Shown: positions 31,575-41,398 of the stretch, piece by piece
Layout of the letters: the number at the start of each line of letters is the position of its first letter
How positions within the stretch are numbered: position 1 is the stretch's first letter
Source: Liopterus haemorrhoidalis
Taxonomy: Eukaryota; Arthropoda; Insecta; Coleoptera; Dytiscidae
Assembly: GCA_963971575.1 (NCBI GenBank)
Contig: OZ020622.1
Coordinates: forward strand, 31,278,301-31,342,300
Length of the DNA: 64,000 nt
Reading direction: 5' to 3'
Program-made: the position numbers and the translations under genes
Notes under the pieces: generated by a model
What the model saw: the letters and a program-made list of their open reading frames with translations, nothing else
Told to the model about the DNA's origin: nothing
The model's database searches: none

Positions 31575-31898
31575 ATGGTTGATCACGGTCAGATTATTAA
31601 ATACTTTGACGACGATCGTTGGATGGATTTCACCATCACCTGTGGTGTAGATGTAAAAAAATACTACGCCGATGGTTGCTGGATGTTCGCGTCGGAAGAA
31701 TTCCACCGAGGTCAACATCTTGACCCTGCGGAATATGAAGGATTTAAAAAGGAAGGATATCCGGTTAGAAATTGTGACGAACACTCCGACGCTTCGAATG
31801 ATGTCTGGCGTAAAAAGATCGTTGTTGAACAGCCGAACCATGATTATACTTCATGTCTGTGGGATGTGGATATGAAGAAAGAAAAACACCAATTTTAA
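31575..31898 (+). CDS. orphan, 107 residues (element B)
   Basis: MVDHGQIIKYFDDDRW, then DGCWMFASEEFHRGQHLDPAEYEGF and a C-terminal SCLWDVDMKK. C has a copy with one stop; A has none. Unrecognised; acidic, soluble. Confidence 0.55.
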   Translation: MVDHGQIIKYFDDDRWMDFTITCGVDVKKYYADGCWMFASEEFHRGQHLDPAEYEGFKKEGYPVRNCDEHSDASNDVWRKKIVVEQPNHDYTSCLWDVDMKKEKHQF

Positions 31899-32061
31899 TC
31901 ATATATATGTTTTATTAATGTATTATTACAATGTACAAACAATAAATAATATTTAAAAAAATAAACGTGTTTTAATTATTTCCATATATCCCCCGACCAT
32001 TCTATACATTCATTATATTATTCAATTACATAACTAACTTATTACAATAAAACATCTGAAA
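31899..32061. other. AT-rich spacer between convergent genes
   Basis: AATAAATAATATTT and similar strings, likely polyadenylation signals for both sides. No gene. Confidence 0.5.
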
Positions 32062-32262
32062 TTATTCAGTCGGATACATTTCTTTTTTTTCTAAAACATA
32101 TTTAAATTTTTCGTTAAATTCAATTATTCTACGCTGGAACCGTTCTCGATCACGTGCATGCTGCTCCCAACACCCTCGTCTCACCGATCGGGCCGCATAC
32201 CCCCACACTATGAGATGATTCACCCGAACGACTTCATTAAATTGAACTTTTCTTTCTTCCAT
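32062..32262 (-). CDS. small basic orphan, 66 residues (element B)
   Basis: MEERKVQFNEVVRVNHLIVW then RDRERFQRRIIEFNEKFKYVLEK: a helical, charged protein conserved in C (62,039-61,845). Confidence 0.5.
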   Translation of the reverse strand: MEERKVQFNEVVRVNHLIVWGYAARSVRRGCWEQHARDRERFQRRIIEFNEKFKYVLEKKEMYPTE

Positions 32263-32299
32263 CCTTGTGAATATCTAACTTCTTCATAGCTGTTGTTAT

Positions 32300-32398
32300 T
32301 TAACATATGTTTTCATACTGATTTATGTCTTCTTTAAGTTTTTTTATGTTGCAAATATGTGTGTTTATTTTATTCAGCAAATTCACGCGAGCGTTCAT
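32300..32398 (-). pseudogene. very short ORF, truncated here (element B)
   Basis: 32 codons starting MNARVNLLNKINTHIC. In C the same ORF runs to 53 codons because AAA replaces the TAA stop seen here. It lies just upstream of the 32,262 gene. Confidence 0.35.
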
Positions 32399-32521
32399 CT
32401 TTCTCGCCGAACAAGAACTTTAAATGAATTGTACGCAAAATTCTTTTGTTAACCAATATATATACAGAAGTGGAAGTGCGTTTATCAAATTTTAAAAATA
32501 ACTTTTTATTTCACCCCGCCA

Positions 32522-33004
32522 TTATTTATTATTATTATTATATTTTAAAATATTCGCAATTTTGTATGCATTATCTGTGGAACATATTTTATCATCAGTA
32601 TTATGATGGAAACATCGTGTTTTACACACACACTCTTTCAGTGATGGTTGTTCGGGTACATCCACAATGATCGCTTTAAGATTCAGAGATGATAAAAATT
32701 TCATCTGTTGATCACCCTTCACATAAATCACCGTTGCTGATTTTAATAAATTTGGTAAATGAATTTTAATAAATTCTTCATAATCCACGAATCCATCGGA
32801 CCACCTCAAACCGTGATGGTGAGAATAAAGCCAGCCCGCTCGTTTTTTGTACTCGCTGTCTAATGAACGCCATTTAAAAGGGGGTTTCAGTATAAAATGA
32901 CTGATTTTAGTTTTTTCACTGTCTTCACCCGAGGACAGAATAGTTATTTCTTTTAAAATAAATGTATTTGTATAAAATCCCTGCAGATCAACAATGAATT
33001 TCAT
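32522..33004 (-). CDS. nuclease-like orphan (VDxQGF family), element B
   Basis: 160 residues, intact: MKFIVDLQGFYTNTFILKEITIL, FILKPPF, LYSHHHGLRWSDGFVDYEEF, VKGDQQMKFL, then CVCKTRCFHHN near the end. Homologous to 11,112 in A but on the other strand and at the far right arm. An RNase H-like fold is possible, unproven. Confidence 0.7.
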   Translation of the reverse strand: MKFIVDLQGFYTNTFILKEITILSSGEDSEKTKISHFILKPPFKWRSLDSEYKKRAGWLYSHHHGLRWSDGFVDYEEFIKIHLPNLLKSATVIYVKGDQQMKFLSSLNLKAIIVDVPEQPSLKECVCKTRCFHHNTDDKICSTDNAYKIANILKYNNNNK

Positions 33005-33156
33005 GATAATATGTGTTCACTTGAGGGGGGATTAGTTGATAAATACCAAATATTACAGTTGAACAATTATTATATTCTCTATTACGGACTATGATGAGGG
33101 TAAGGAGGGGGTGAAGGGAAAGTAGATATTAAACACAACATTTTACATAACATTAT

Positions 33157-33752
33157 TTATTTGGTTTCCTTATCCATATCCATAAATAAAAATTTTTTCG
33201 CGCGTTTAAGTGATGGGGCCTCTTCATCTGAGTCGGATGCTGCTAACAATTTTTTCACACGTTTAAATGGCAAGGCCTCTTCATCCGAGTCGGATGCTGC
33301 AGGTGCTGCTGCAGCCGCCGACGCCCCCGCTGATACGGATGGTGGTGGTGGTGGTGGTGGTGGTAACTCCTTCATCGATGGGCGTCGCGAGTTGCCCTCT
33401 TCCTCATCCTTCAACTGGAAGGCGAACCTTCGACAAGCTCGCTCGAGCAATGCGAACTCCTCATCGGTTTCGAGCGCGGTCCTGAAGTAGGCGACCGGCA
33501 GGTTACCGAACTTGGCGGCCAGGGTGCTTTTCTTCGGCGAGTACCCAAGACTCACGATCACCCGATCTCCTCGGACTATCACATTAGTCAAACCAAATCT
33601 TTAAAAAATATAAATACATGTAAAAATTATGAAAAATAAATAAATAAAATAACTCACCTGAATAAATGCTTAACCACCACAACTAACATAGGCAAGGGAA
33701 GTTTCGCCTCATCCTTCGATATTACGACCAAAGTTGTAGGTATTCCCGCCAT
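33157..33752 (-). CDS. two-exon orphan (element B)
   Basis: Exon 1 (33,752-33,658) starts MAGIPTTLVVISKDEAKLPL. A 59-base intron (GTGAGT...AAAG, 33,657-33,599) follows. Exon 2 (33,598-33,157) continues in frame through FGLTNVIVRGDRVIVSLGYS and FGNLPVAYFRTALETDEEF to a Pro/Ala/acidic tail with two SDSDEEA..KR(A/V)KK repeats; 178 residues. A TATA-like GTATATATATAG lies near 33,825. C has the same borders. I do not recognise it; the tail suggests nuclear location. Confidence 0.7.
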
Positions 33753-33759
33753 TATACTG

Positions 33760-34116
33760 ATACTGCAGTAGAACTATGATGCTGTTGTCACTGTGATACA
33801 ACTTCTGAAATTATTCTCTATATATATACGAAACGATAAGTTAAAAAACCTTGAATCTGCGTACAAAAATCAAATTTTTGCAGACATAAATAAACCTTAT
33901 CTTATCAATAGTCGCTCGTAAACATGTTTACACCGATCGAAAAACATATTGCGTCAGCAAAAATTGCGATGACCCGGTTTTGATCCCGAACAAGTTTGAA
34001 CTCGTTCGCTGCACGCGCCGGACGCCGCGACCGATAAGGACCCTGTTTTTTGACCTCGAGTCTCGCGGTGATCGGACGAGCGAGGCCGAGGGGAGGCGGG
34101 GGGAGGGGCAGGGGGA
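33760..34116. repeat. subterminal region with dispersed repeats (element B)
   Basis: 33,866-33,960 is a decayed copy of the 80-base AAACATGTTTAC repeat of C. 33,985-34,080 carries the GTTCG/CACGCGCCGGAC repeat and a G-rich stretch. No gene. Confidence 0.6.
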
Positions 34117-34212
34117 CGCACAGCGATGGTCGCGTACCTTTGCGAAATGTGAATTTGTGCAAATTTCAGGGTTTCGTGGGTAATGAGGCAGAACCTGCTC
34201 TGTTATACTACT
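34117..34212 (-). repeat. right terminal inverted repeat of element B
   Basis: Reverse complement of 16,728-16,823, ending TGTTATACTACT. Confidence 0.95.
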
Positions 34213-34218
34213 GTTAAA
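34213..34218. repeat. right target-site duplication of element B
   Basis: GTTAAA, identical to 16,722-16,727. Confidence 0.95.
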
Positions 34219-34817
34219 CTAACGATGCACACATTCAACTGACTGAGAAAAAAAAACAACTTCTTATGTTTATATGATAATATTAAGAGACGCATATTCC
34301 CCGAAAAAAGGTTTTTTAACAGTTTTCTGCAATAATTTATAAAAAGATATTTTTTTAACTATATCTACATCAAAAAGAAAAAAACAACACCGCCACTGGA
34401 CTAGAATAAAACATCTCCGCCGCTGGATACGCAAACAAATTTATAATATTCGATGACAGCGCATTCTTTAAGTTTTTTTCATCTATCGTAAAGGAATGTG
34501 TTACTCATTTTATGCTGACACATGTGAGTGTCATGTCTGATAAAAAAAGTTTGTTTATCATATACACGATAGAGGGTGATAAGAAAAAACATTTTTTGAG
34601 ATTGTTATTGTGTGTGTGTGTGAGATTGCAACGTACACTTGTGTGAATCCTCTGATTTTTATGCGTAGGTGTACGGTATGTGTAACGTTTGTATAAACTA
34701 ATTAATGCGTGGTCAGCTAGCGTCAATATGACGATAAAAGTCTATGCGATAACGCGGATGAAAGAATTTCAGGCTTTTGTACGCATCTTGAGCGGGAATC
34801 CCCCCAGTTTATCTACT
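34213..34817. mobile_element. presumed right-hand remainder of element A
   Basis: Because B is nested in A, sequence right of the duplication must be what followed 16,727 in A, at least at first. No gene is seen. The stretch ends in ...GTTTATCTACT (34,817), whose complement starts AGTAGAT, close to the AGTAGT start of B and C. This could be the right end of A. It cannot be checked because A's left end is off the window. Confidence 0.4.
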
Positions 34818-35963
34818 AAGGTCCTATATCTCGAAATATCTTATTAAATTCTATATAATCTTTGAGAAACTCTGTAACATTGCAGTTTTTATAAAAATCT
34901 GTATTTTCATTGGCACTTCTTTTGTGTTTTACATTTCCTTTTTTCAGTTTCATATAAGAATACATTCTCAATTTCTTTTTTTTTAATTGGGTCTCATTTA
35001 ATGTTTCATTATGGCATTTTCTTCGTTTAAATTTCATGTGTACATAATTTTTTTCTTAACTTCTTTCCATTCTTTAATTTTTGTTTGGTCTTGTATTGAT
35101 ATCATATGCAGTTTCTTAAATTTTTCTGATTCCTTAGCCTGCCTTTTACTGGTTTTTGTTAGCCTAGCTTCTATTGTTTTTAATAGTTCATCATTTTGTT
35201 CAATTTGGAAGCTTTCAAACAATATTTGCTCTTTTTTTCTTAGGAATAGTTCGTCTTTAGGCAATTCGTGCGTCTTTATTTGGACATCTTTTGACAAATC
35301 CTCATTTATTTTCAATTTTCCATTCACAACTTTTGTTCCAATGACTTGTCCTTTTTTTGGAAAACGTTTCGTCAATCTAATTGAAGATAATGGCTTTTGG
35401 TCTTTATTTGTTTTTATTTTCAAATCGTCCTTGGATTTTATATTCAAATCTTCATCAGTTTTTACTTTCAAATCATCATCAGTTTTGAACATATCTTTTA
35501 AAATTTGTCGATTTTTTGGCAATATATGTTTATCTGATTCTAAGTTTGGTTCGTGCATTGGAACACATTTCTTTAAATCGAAATCTTTCAACATATCACC
35601 ACTGGAAAATTTCAGCTCCGCTTTCTCAGTTTTTGAATTAATAGATTCTTTTATTCCATCTTCAAATGCAAATAAATTTTGATCTTGTCCTCGCTCAATT
35701 TTTATATTATCCTATGTTCGTGCTAATTCCAAACGTTCTTCTCTAGCTTTTTCTAACAGTATACGTTCAAAATTTTCTAATCTTTCTTTATATGGATTTT
35801 CTTCCTAAGTGTCTAACTCTCCTATTACGTCTACAACTGTATAGCCTTCTTGTACCAAAGTTTTTATTTCATCTTTCTTTTTCGCTTTCGGTAGTTGAAA
35901 CAAATCAGTTACGTACTGTAGCTCTCTGACAGTAAAAATGTTCAACTCAGACTCAGAACACAT
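34816..35963 (-). pseudogene. lysine-rich ORF with SAP-like start, several stops
   Basis: It starts MCSESELNIFTVRELQYV (35,963). The first 45 residues look like a SAP-type helix-loop-helix (TVRELQYVTDLFQLPKAKKKDEI). Two in-frame stops follow, then a long open stretch (35,594-35,034) with DDLK(V/I)KT repeats. A frameshift leads to a basic end (34,816). Unrecognised; possibly a gag-like or DNA-binding protein of an unidentified transposon. Confidence 0.4.
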
Positions 35964-36708
35964 GTTTCAATAAAAAATAATTAATTTTAATAAAAGAATT
36001 CACACTAAATTCTATAAACCACAATAAATGCAAATGTAAATTCTCTATACCTCGTACAAAATACTTCTGTGTAACAACTTTTTACAATAACAAAATTCGG
36101 CAAAACGATAAATATTCCAGTAATACTTTGCTTTAAAAAATAACGACAACCCGTAAATTTTTAACAAAAGAAACCCTTTTTGAAAACTTTGACGTACAAC
36201 TGATAATATTTCTAAATACTATTTATAAATTCATATATAATATTACCCGAGTTCTAGACATCTTCAAATCAGACCACAAACTCCGAAATACAATCAAGTA
36301 TTACTTACGTTACCAAAATCTTGCACCAGCTGTTACTTTTTCCTGACTCTGCACTGGACTCGGTGAATGAGTATTATACCACCATCTTCTGCATTATCCA
36401 AAACTGCTTCTTTATCTTTACTTGCCTTTCTGCTTCTTTATCTTCCAGCAGGACCACCGTCGGAACAAAAGAGATTTTCAAAAACAATTTCCCTGTTGAC
36501 GTTCTTCAACAAAATATTTTTTTATCTTTTGCCGTGCAATTTTTAGCAAATTAAAATCACACCGATTGACACCAACTGTTACGATTCGCCTAACGGTGGG
36601 GTGAGACGGTGTATGATAAAGAAAACTCGATGTTGCTTTTTATATATTTTAAATTATATATATTATATTTATTTGAATTTACAGAGGTATTTTTACTTTA
36701 ATAAATAA
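35964..36708. other. no gene seen
   Basis: AT-rich sequence with no supported frame or RNA. It may be the 5' flank of the lysine-rich ORF. Confidence 0.4.
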
Positions 36709-37023
36709 TTAACTGTCAGTCCTCTCTATTTTCTGGTTGCTAACTTCTGTTGTTGTTATTTCAACGCCATCTTTAATAGCAATTTCCCAACAGGGGCCAT
36801 CAATGTGAGTGCATCCAGGAAGGTTGTAATGTGCATAGCATGGTAATTTTATCTTAATATCAGACCTTGATTGAAATTCTTTTGGTAACAGATCCCAAAT
36901 CATTTTTAATTGTGATCCTTCAACAGAATTAATTATTTTTTGGGCACATTCTGTCAGTATGTGATCGTTCGCATATCTAACTTGGGAAATATATGCTTCT
37001 ATTATTTTAGCAGAGGTATCCAT
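36709..37023 (-). CDS. orphan ORF, 104 residues
   Basis: MDTSAKIIEAYISQVRYAND...IWDLLPKEFQSRSDIKIKLPCYAHYNLPGCTHIDGPCWEIA. The order looks like a real protein (helical N-terminus, then a Cys/His-containing segment), but I recognise no family and see no second copy. Confidence 0.35.
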   Translation of the reverse strand: MDTSAKIIEAYISQVRYANDHILTECAQKIINSVEGSQLKMIWDLLPKEFQSRSDIKIKLPCYAHYNLPGCTHIDGPCWEIAIKDGVEITTTEVSNQKIERTDS

Positions 37024-37539
37024 CGATTATTCTTATTTCGTCAATCACTTGAGGGAACACCAAAATTCTTTGTTTCTTCTTGTTAACGGTATCAAGTATT
37101 TCTTTCGAATGATTATCTTTCCTGCCTCTTCAGAGTTTATACTGATGTTGAAGATTACTGAAGCTGGAGACACTAATGAAAAATGTACCTAAATACCATG
37201 AATAAATAACTTTTTTAAAATGCAAGCCCGCTGTGACCAGTTGATTGTTGAAAATAATCAAATTACCATCTTGATCTGTTACACATACTACAATTTTTTA
37301 AACTTTGACAATTTTGTTAAAGTAAATAATTTTAATGATATTAAATAAATAAATTATAATACTTAACATTAATTATCTGTTATCCTCAAATTATAAAAAT
37401 GTGTTTTTGCACTTGATTGGGGCATGTATAAGGTTTAAGAAATTCTTTTGTGATTATGAAAATAAGTATAGGTATACATATTCTAGGTATATGTCTGCGT
37501 GTTTATCTCAAAGAATCGGAAACAACACACAGTATACAT

Positions 37540-37792
37540 GGTAAATTATCGAGGTTGTCTTCACCTCCACAGATTGAACATTTGTATATGGTCGGTTCAG
37601 GTGTGGTGTTTGTAAATTAAATATAACGCATACTAAAATAAAGTATAACATATTAAAATTTTATACATAGTGATAAATAAAATTTTACATACTTGTTAAT
37701 AATGCTTCAGATTGTATTTTATTATTAAATGTTAATACATATGTTGGATAGTATTTGTTATAGGTTTTATTGTTCACGATGTTGATTTTCAT
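37540..37792 (-). pseudogene. split-gene fragment with four-cysteine finger
   Basis: An ATG at 37,792 opens a 33-codon exon ending ...EALLT at a GTATGT donor (37,692). Downstream, a frame near 37,610-37,540 encodes TIYKCSICGG...LPCILCVV, a C-x2-C...C-x2-C finger. The best acceptor (TTTTAG near 37,636) leads to a stop, so the join is not intact. The exon end is repeated at 38,521, so this and the next feature are probably duplicates of one family. Confidence 0.35.
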
Positions 37793-37863
37793 TTTCCTTA
37801 TATTATTTCGTCATTTACGCTCACTGTTTATTATAAAGCTTTGACTTAATTAAAATAACCTAT

Positions 37864-38556
37864 TTATTCGCTACTACTATCAAAAGTTTCATTACAATAT
37901 AAATAGTTGTAACATATTGAACAATTAGATGAAGTTTTCCAAATAAATAATTGATTTTTGCAATAATGACAATAATTAAAAATATTAAGTAAAATTTGCA
38001 GTATATTTTTGTCAAATACTATTTGATGTTCTTCTTCAATCGGTATTATAAATCTAGTTTTCTGAAGAGGGTTAGATATAATTTCTTCTTCTAAAGATCT
38101 ATTAATACAATTCTTACAAACATAATATATATTTGGAGGATATGATGTAAATAAATATGTAACAATTTTATATTTTTTCTCAAAATAAATATGATTATCA
38201 TTGTCAGCGCCAAAATTAAAATATAAATTTATAAAAAATGTTTCACTGCAATTTGACAGAAAATTATGAGCCATTTTATAAATCAAAGCTTTATTTTCTA
38301 TTAAATTTTTGAATTTTTTTGACTTTAAATCTTCATAATAAGTCATCATAATTTTTATTAAAGAAATATCAATGTTTAAAAATATAGGAAATAAATTGGT
38401 ATTTTGCTCATTATGTTTTAATTGTTCTGTAATTTTATGAATATTCTTTGTATAACACCCTGAAAAAAAAAATAATATTCAGTACAGGAAATAATAATTA
38501 TAAATTAAATTTTACTTACTTGTTAATAATTGAGCAAAGCAATGTTTTAGATTTTA
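37864..38556 (-). pseudogene. Cys-rich split gene, 5' end cut by a LINE
   Basis: The main exon is 38,459-37,864. It is open from a TTTTTCAG acceptor for about 198 residues with YVCKNCINRS, YCHYCKNQLF and CSICYNYLYC, i.e. paired zinc-binding cysteines near the end. The donor AACAA|GTAAGT at 38,520-38,514 ends an upstream exon that is lost where LINE sequence begins at about 38,557. Unrecognised. Confidence 0.45.
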
Positions 38557-41275
38557 TTTAGGAACACTGATGTAAGACCCAGCTTAAATGCCAAAAAGCT
38601 TCAAACCCAGATCAGATACATGCGCCAAAACACCACCTACAGAAAAAGACTAACGCAAGAGGAAGTTGAACATATAAAAGAGTTGGTTAAGATTACGTTG
38701 TAAACAGAACAGCAGCAAACGGCGAACGAACCTGTCGAGTTGGCTGAAACACAACAAAATACTGAACAGCCAGAAAATCAGCAAACAGAAACTTTTAAAC
38801 AACAAATCCTGCGAGAGTATGACGCTGAAAATGATGGAAGTGTTGAAAGTAGATCTTGGATAAGGAAGATAAATCACACCAGAAATAATATCAAAATAGT
38901 GAACAATGGGAATGATGCTTTTGGTGAACTGCTGGCAGAACGTGGGACAATTAAGATCGAGGAGCTGAATCTCTTCATATACGCTCCAGCCAAAGTAACT
39001 ACTTCTATGATCCTAGGTCCGGAAATCCCTCAATCTTCCGCTAGACAGAGGAAGTGTGATTCTACGTCATACTGGGAGAAAAGAATACTGACTAAAATAC
39101 AGTCATTGCGAAAAGACTTGTCCATCCTAGTTGAAATAAAAAGTAAAGCTATAAACCCCAGGTCAAGAAAAATTACTTCCATGCGGAAGAAATATAAAAT
39201 AGGAAACAGCGAAGAGCTGGACAGGATTATAGAGGAGTTAAAACAGAGAGTACAAGCTAAAGCACAGAGACTAAGGAGATTCAAAAACAGACAGAACCAA
39301 TTCAGGCAGAACAGACTTTTTGAGTCTAACAAAAAAGTTTTCTACAGACAACTGAGACAGACGGAACAGATCGGAAATTAATATCCAGACAAAGATTATA
39401 TAGAGGGTTACTGGAAACCGTTGTTGGAAGACGAGACAGCCCATAACGAAAGTGCCCCGTGGATCGGAGAAGTTGCAAGCATGTACCACACTGACATGGA
39501 CCGGGAACCAATTACAGAAGAAGATGTAAAAAAAGTTGTAAAAAAGACGCAGGGGTGGTAAACGCCAGGAATGGATCAGATCCAGAACTTCTGGCTAAAA
39601 AACTTGCACTGCACGCATAAATATCTTGCGAACATCTTCAACGATATAATGGACAACCCGGGAAATGCCCCTGCATGGCTGAACAGAGGAAAGACAATCC
39701 TCTTGCCTAAAAGCGACGATACTCGAGACCCACGTAACTACAGGCCGATCACCTGTCTAAACACGTCATACAAACTGTTCACGAGTATGTTCGGGAGAAC
39801 GCACTACTGTCACCTGAACAAAAGGGCTGCTGTCGCGGCTCCTTGGGCTGTAAGGACTAACTACTTTATAATAAAGCAATACTAGAGGATTGCAAACAGC
39901 ACAAACGAAATCTGGCTCTGACCTGGATTGACTACAAAAAAGCGTTCGACAGCGTGCCCCATACTTGGATATTGCAAGCGATGCAAATGATGGGAATATC
40001 AGGGAAAATAATAGATCCGTGCAAATAACTCATGAGCACCTGGGCTACCAAAATGTTTCTTTCTTCAAAAGACGCCATGATAGGAACGGATGATATCAAG
40101 GTGAGAAGAGGAATATATCAAGGAGATTCACTCTCCCCCCTCCTCTTCTGTATAGCTATGGACCCTCTCTCGAAGCTGCTGAATTCGATCTCAGCAGCAT
40201 ATAAAATGAAAAGCTCCGAGATCTCAATCTCGCATCTGTTGTATATGGACGATTTAAAGCTCATGTGCACAAGTAGGAATCAGCTAAATTAGCTCATGGA
40301 AGTAGTGACGGATTTCAGTAAGGATATCGGCATGAGGATGGGTATTGAAAAGTGTGCCATAGCTACGCTGCGCCGAGGTGAGCTTATAGACGCTGAAAAC
40401 TTGCCTGTGGGAAACGGTGAAGAAATTCGAGCTTTAGAACAGGGACAATTTTACAAATACCTAGGAATCTACGAGGGCGGCTACATACAACATCAGAGCA
40501 TGAAAGAACAACTAACGCGGGAATACAAAGTGCGTGTTCGCAAAATACTATCGACAAACCTATACAGTCGGAACAAAAGTATTGCGCTAGGTCTAGCTGT
40601 GCCTGTTCTTGAGTACAGTTTCGGTGTCATCAACTGGACTTTGGCTGAGATCAGGCAGCTGGACAGACGAACACGCAAACTTTTAACCGTGCATTATATG
40701 TTGCATCCCAGGGAGGACACAGATAGGTTATATTACAAGCAGAGACATGAGGGGCCGAGGATTTAAACAGCTAGAAGGGGCTTACAAGCAATCCCTGTGT
40801 GGGATAAGTAAATACCTCAATGCGAAATCTGAAACCGAGGATCTAATTAAAGCATTGGTGAAACACGACCTGCAGCAGCTAACTTAAATAGCTAACTAAA
40901 AACAACTAAAATAGCTGCTGACATATTTATCACAGAAGAGCCACTGCCAAATACATTTGAGATCCCTTATTCCACACATAGAATAAGAGAAAGGATCAGA
41001 GAGAACCACTACAGGAAACGGGTGGAGAAACCGATGCACGGACAGCACCAGCGAGATATGTCTAAACTCACCGTTGATAAGAAGAGATCGGTTGTATGGC
41101 TGCAATATGGAAATATAAAAGGCGAATCTGAGAGCCTGATTGTAGCTGCCCAAGATCAGGCCATAAAGACTAGATATATTGAACACAAAATCCACAAAAC
41201 ATGACAAGATAGCAAATGCCGATTATGTAACACCTATGACGAGACAATAGAACACATGATGTCGCCAAATGTAGT
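38557..41275 (+). mobile_element. decayed non-LTR retrotransposon (LINE)
   Basis: Pieces of one reverse-transcriptase polyprotein in several frames: a Gln/Glu-rich helical N-terminal part (38,740-39,381), KTILLPKSDDTRDPRNYRPITCL (39,690), WIDYKKAFDSVPH (39,925), RRGIYQGDSLSPLLFC (40,110), the active site LLYMDDLKL (40,240), then a thumb with KYLGIYEGG and WTLAEIRQLDRRTRKLL. A CRLC....EHMM zinc knuckle lies near 41,220. It looks like the R2/R4-type group (from memory). At least six stops or shifts; both ends lost. Confidence 0.8.
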
Positions 41276-41398
41276 GTTTTAACTCGGTTAATTAGGAAAA
41301 CACAATATTTAGTTTAACTAATATTATTTATTCTAGATATTCTTGTTTTGGACCTTACCATTACAATTCTAATTAATAACTAACTTGACAATACCTAA
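41276..41398. other. AT-rich junction between LINE and Helitron
   Basis: No gene seen. Confidence 0.4.

Larger units (their letters stand above)
16728..34212. mobile_element. complete Maverick/Polinton element B (17,485 bp)
   Basis: Bounded by 96-bp inverted repeats beginning AGTAGTATAACAG and by a 6-bp duplication. It carries the full Maverick gene set plus a metalloproteinase. Broken genes are polymerase, zinc ribbon, metalloproteinase 5' end, ATPase (one stop), integrase (two stops) and two small ORFs. The capsid, penton, protease, PLA2 and most right-arm frames are open. It is nested in element A. Confidence 0.97.

Noticed and set aside
33161..33490. Plus-strand Ser/Ala/Gly-rich ORF
   Set aside because: Antisense of exon 2 of the two-exon orphan, whose splice model is conserved in C.
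16728..34212. Bracovirus or nudivirus provirus
   Set aside because: No per os infectivity genes, lef genes or virulence-gene circles; hallmark genes and 6-bp duplication are Maverick.
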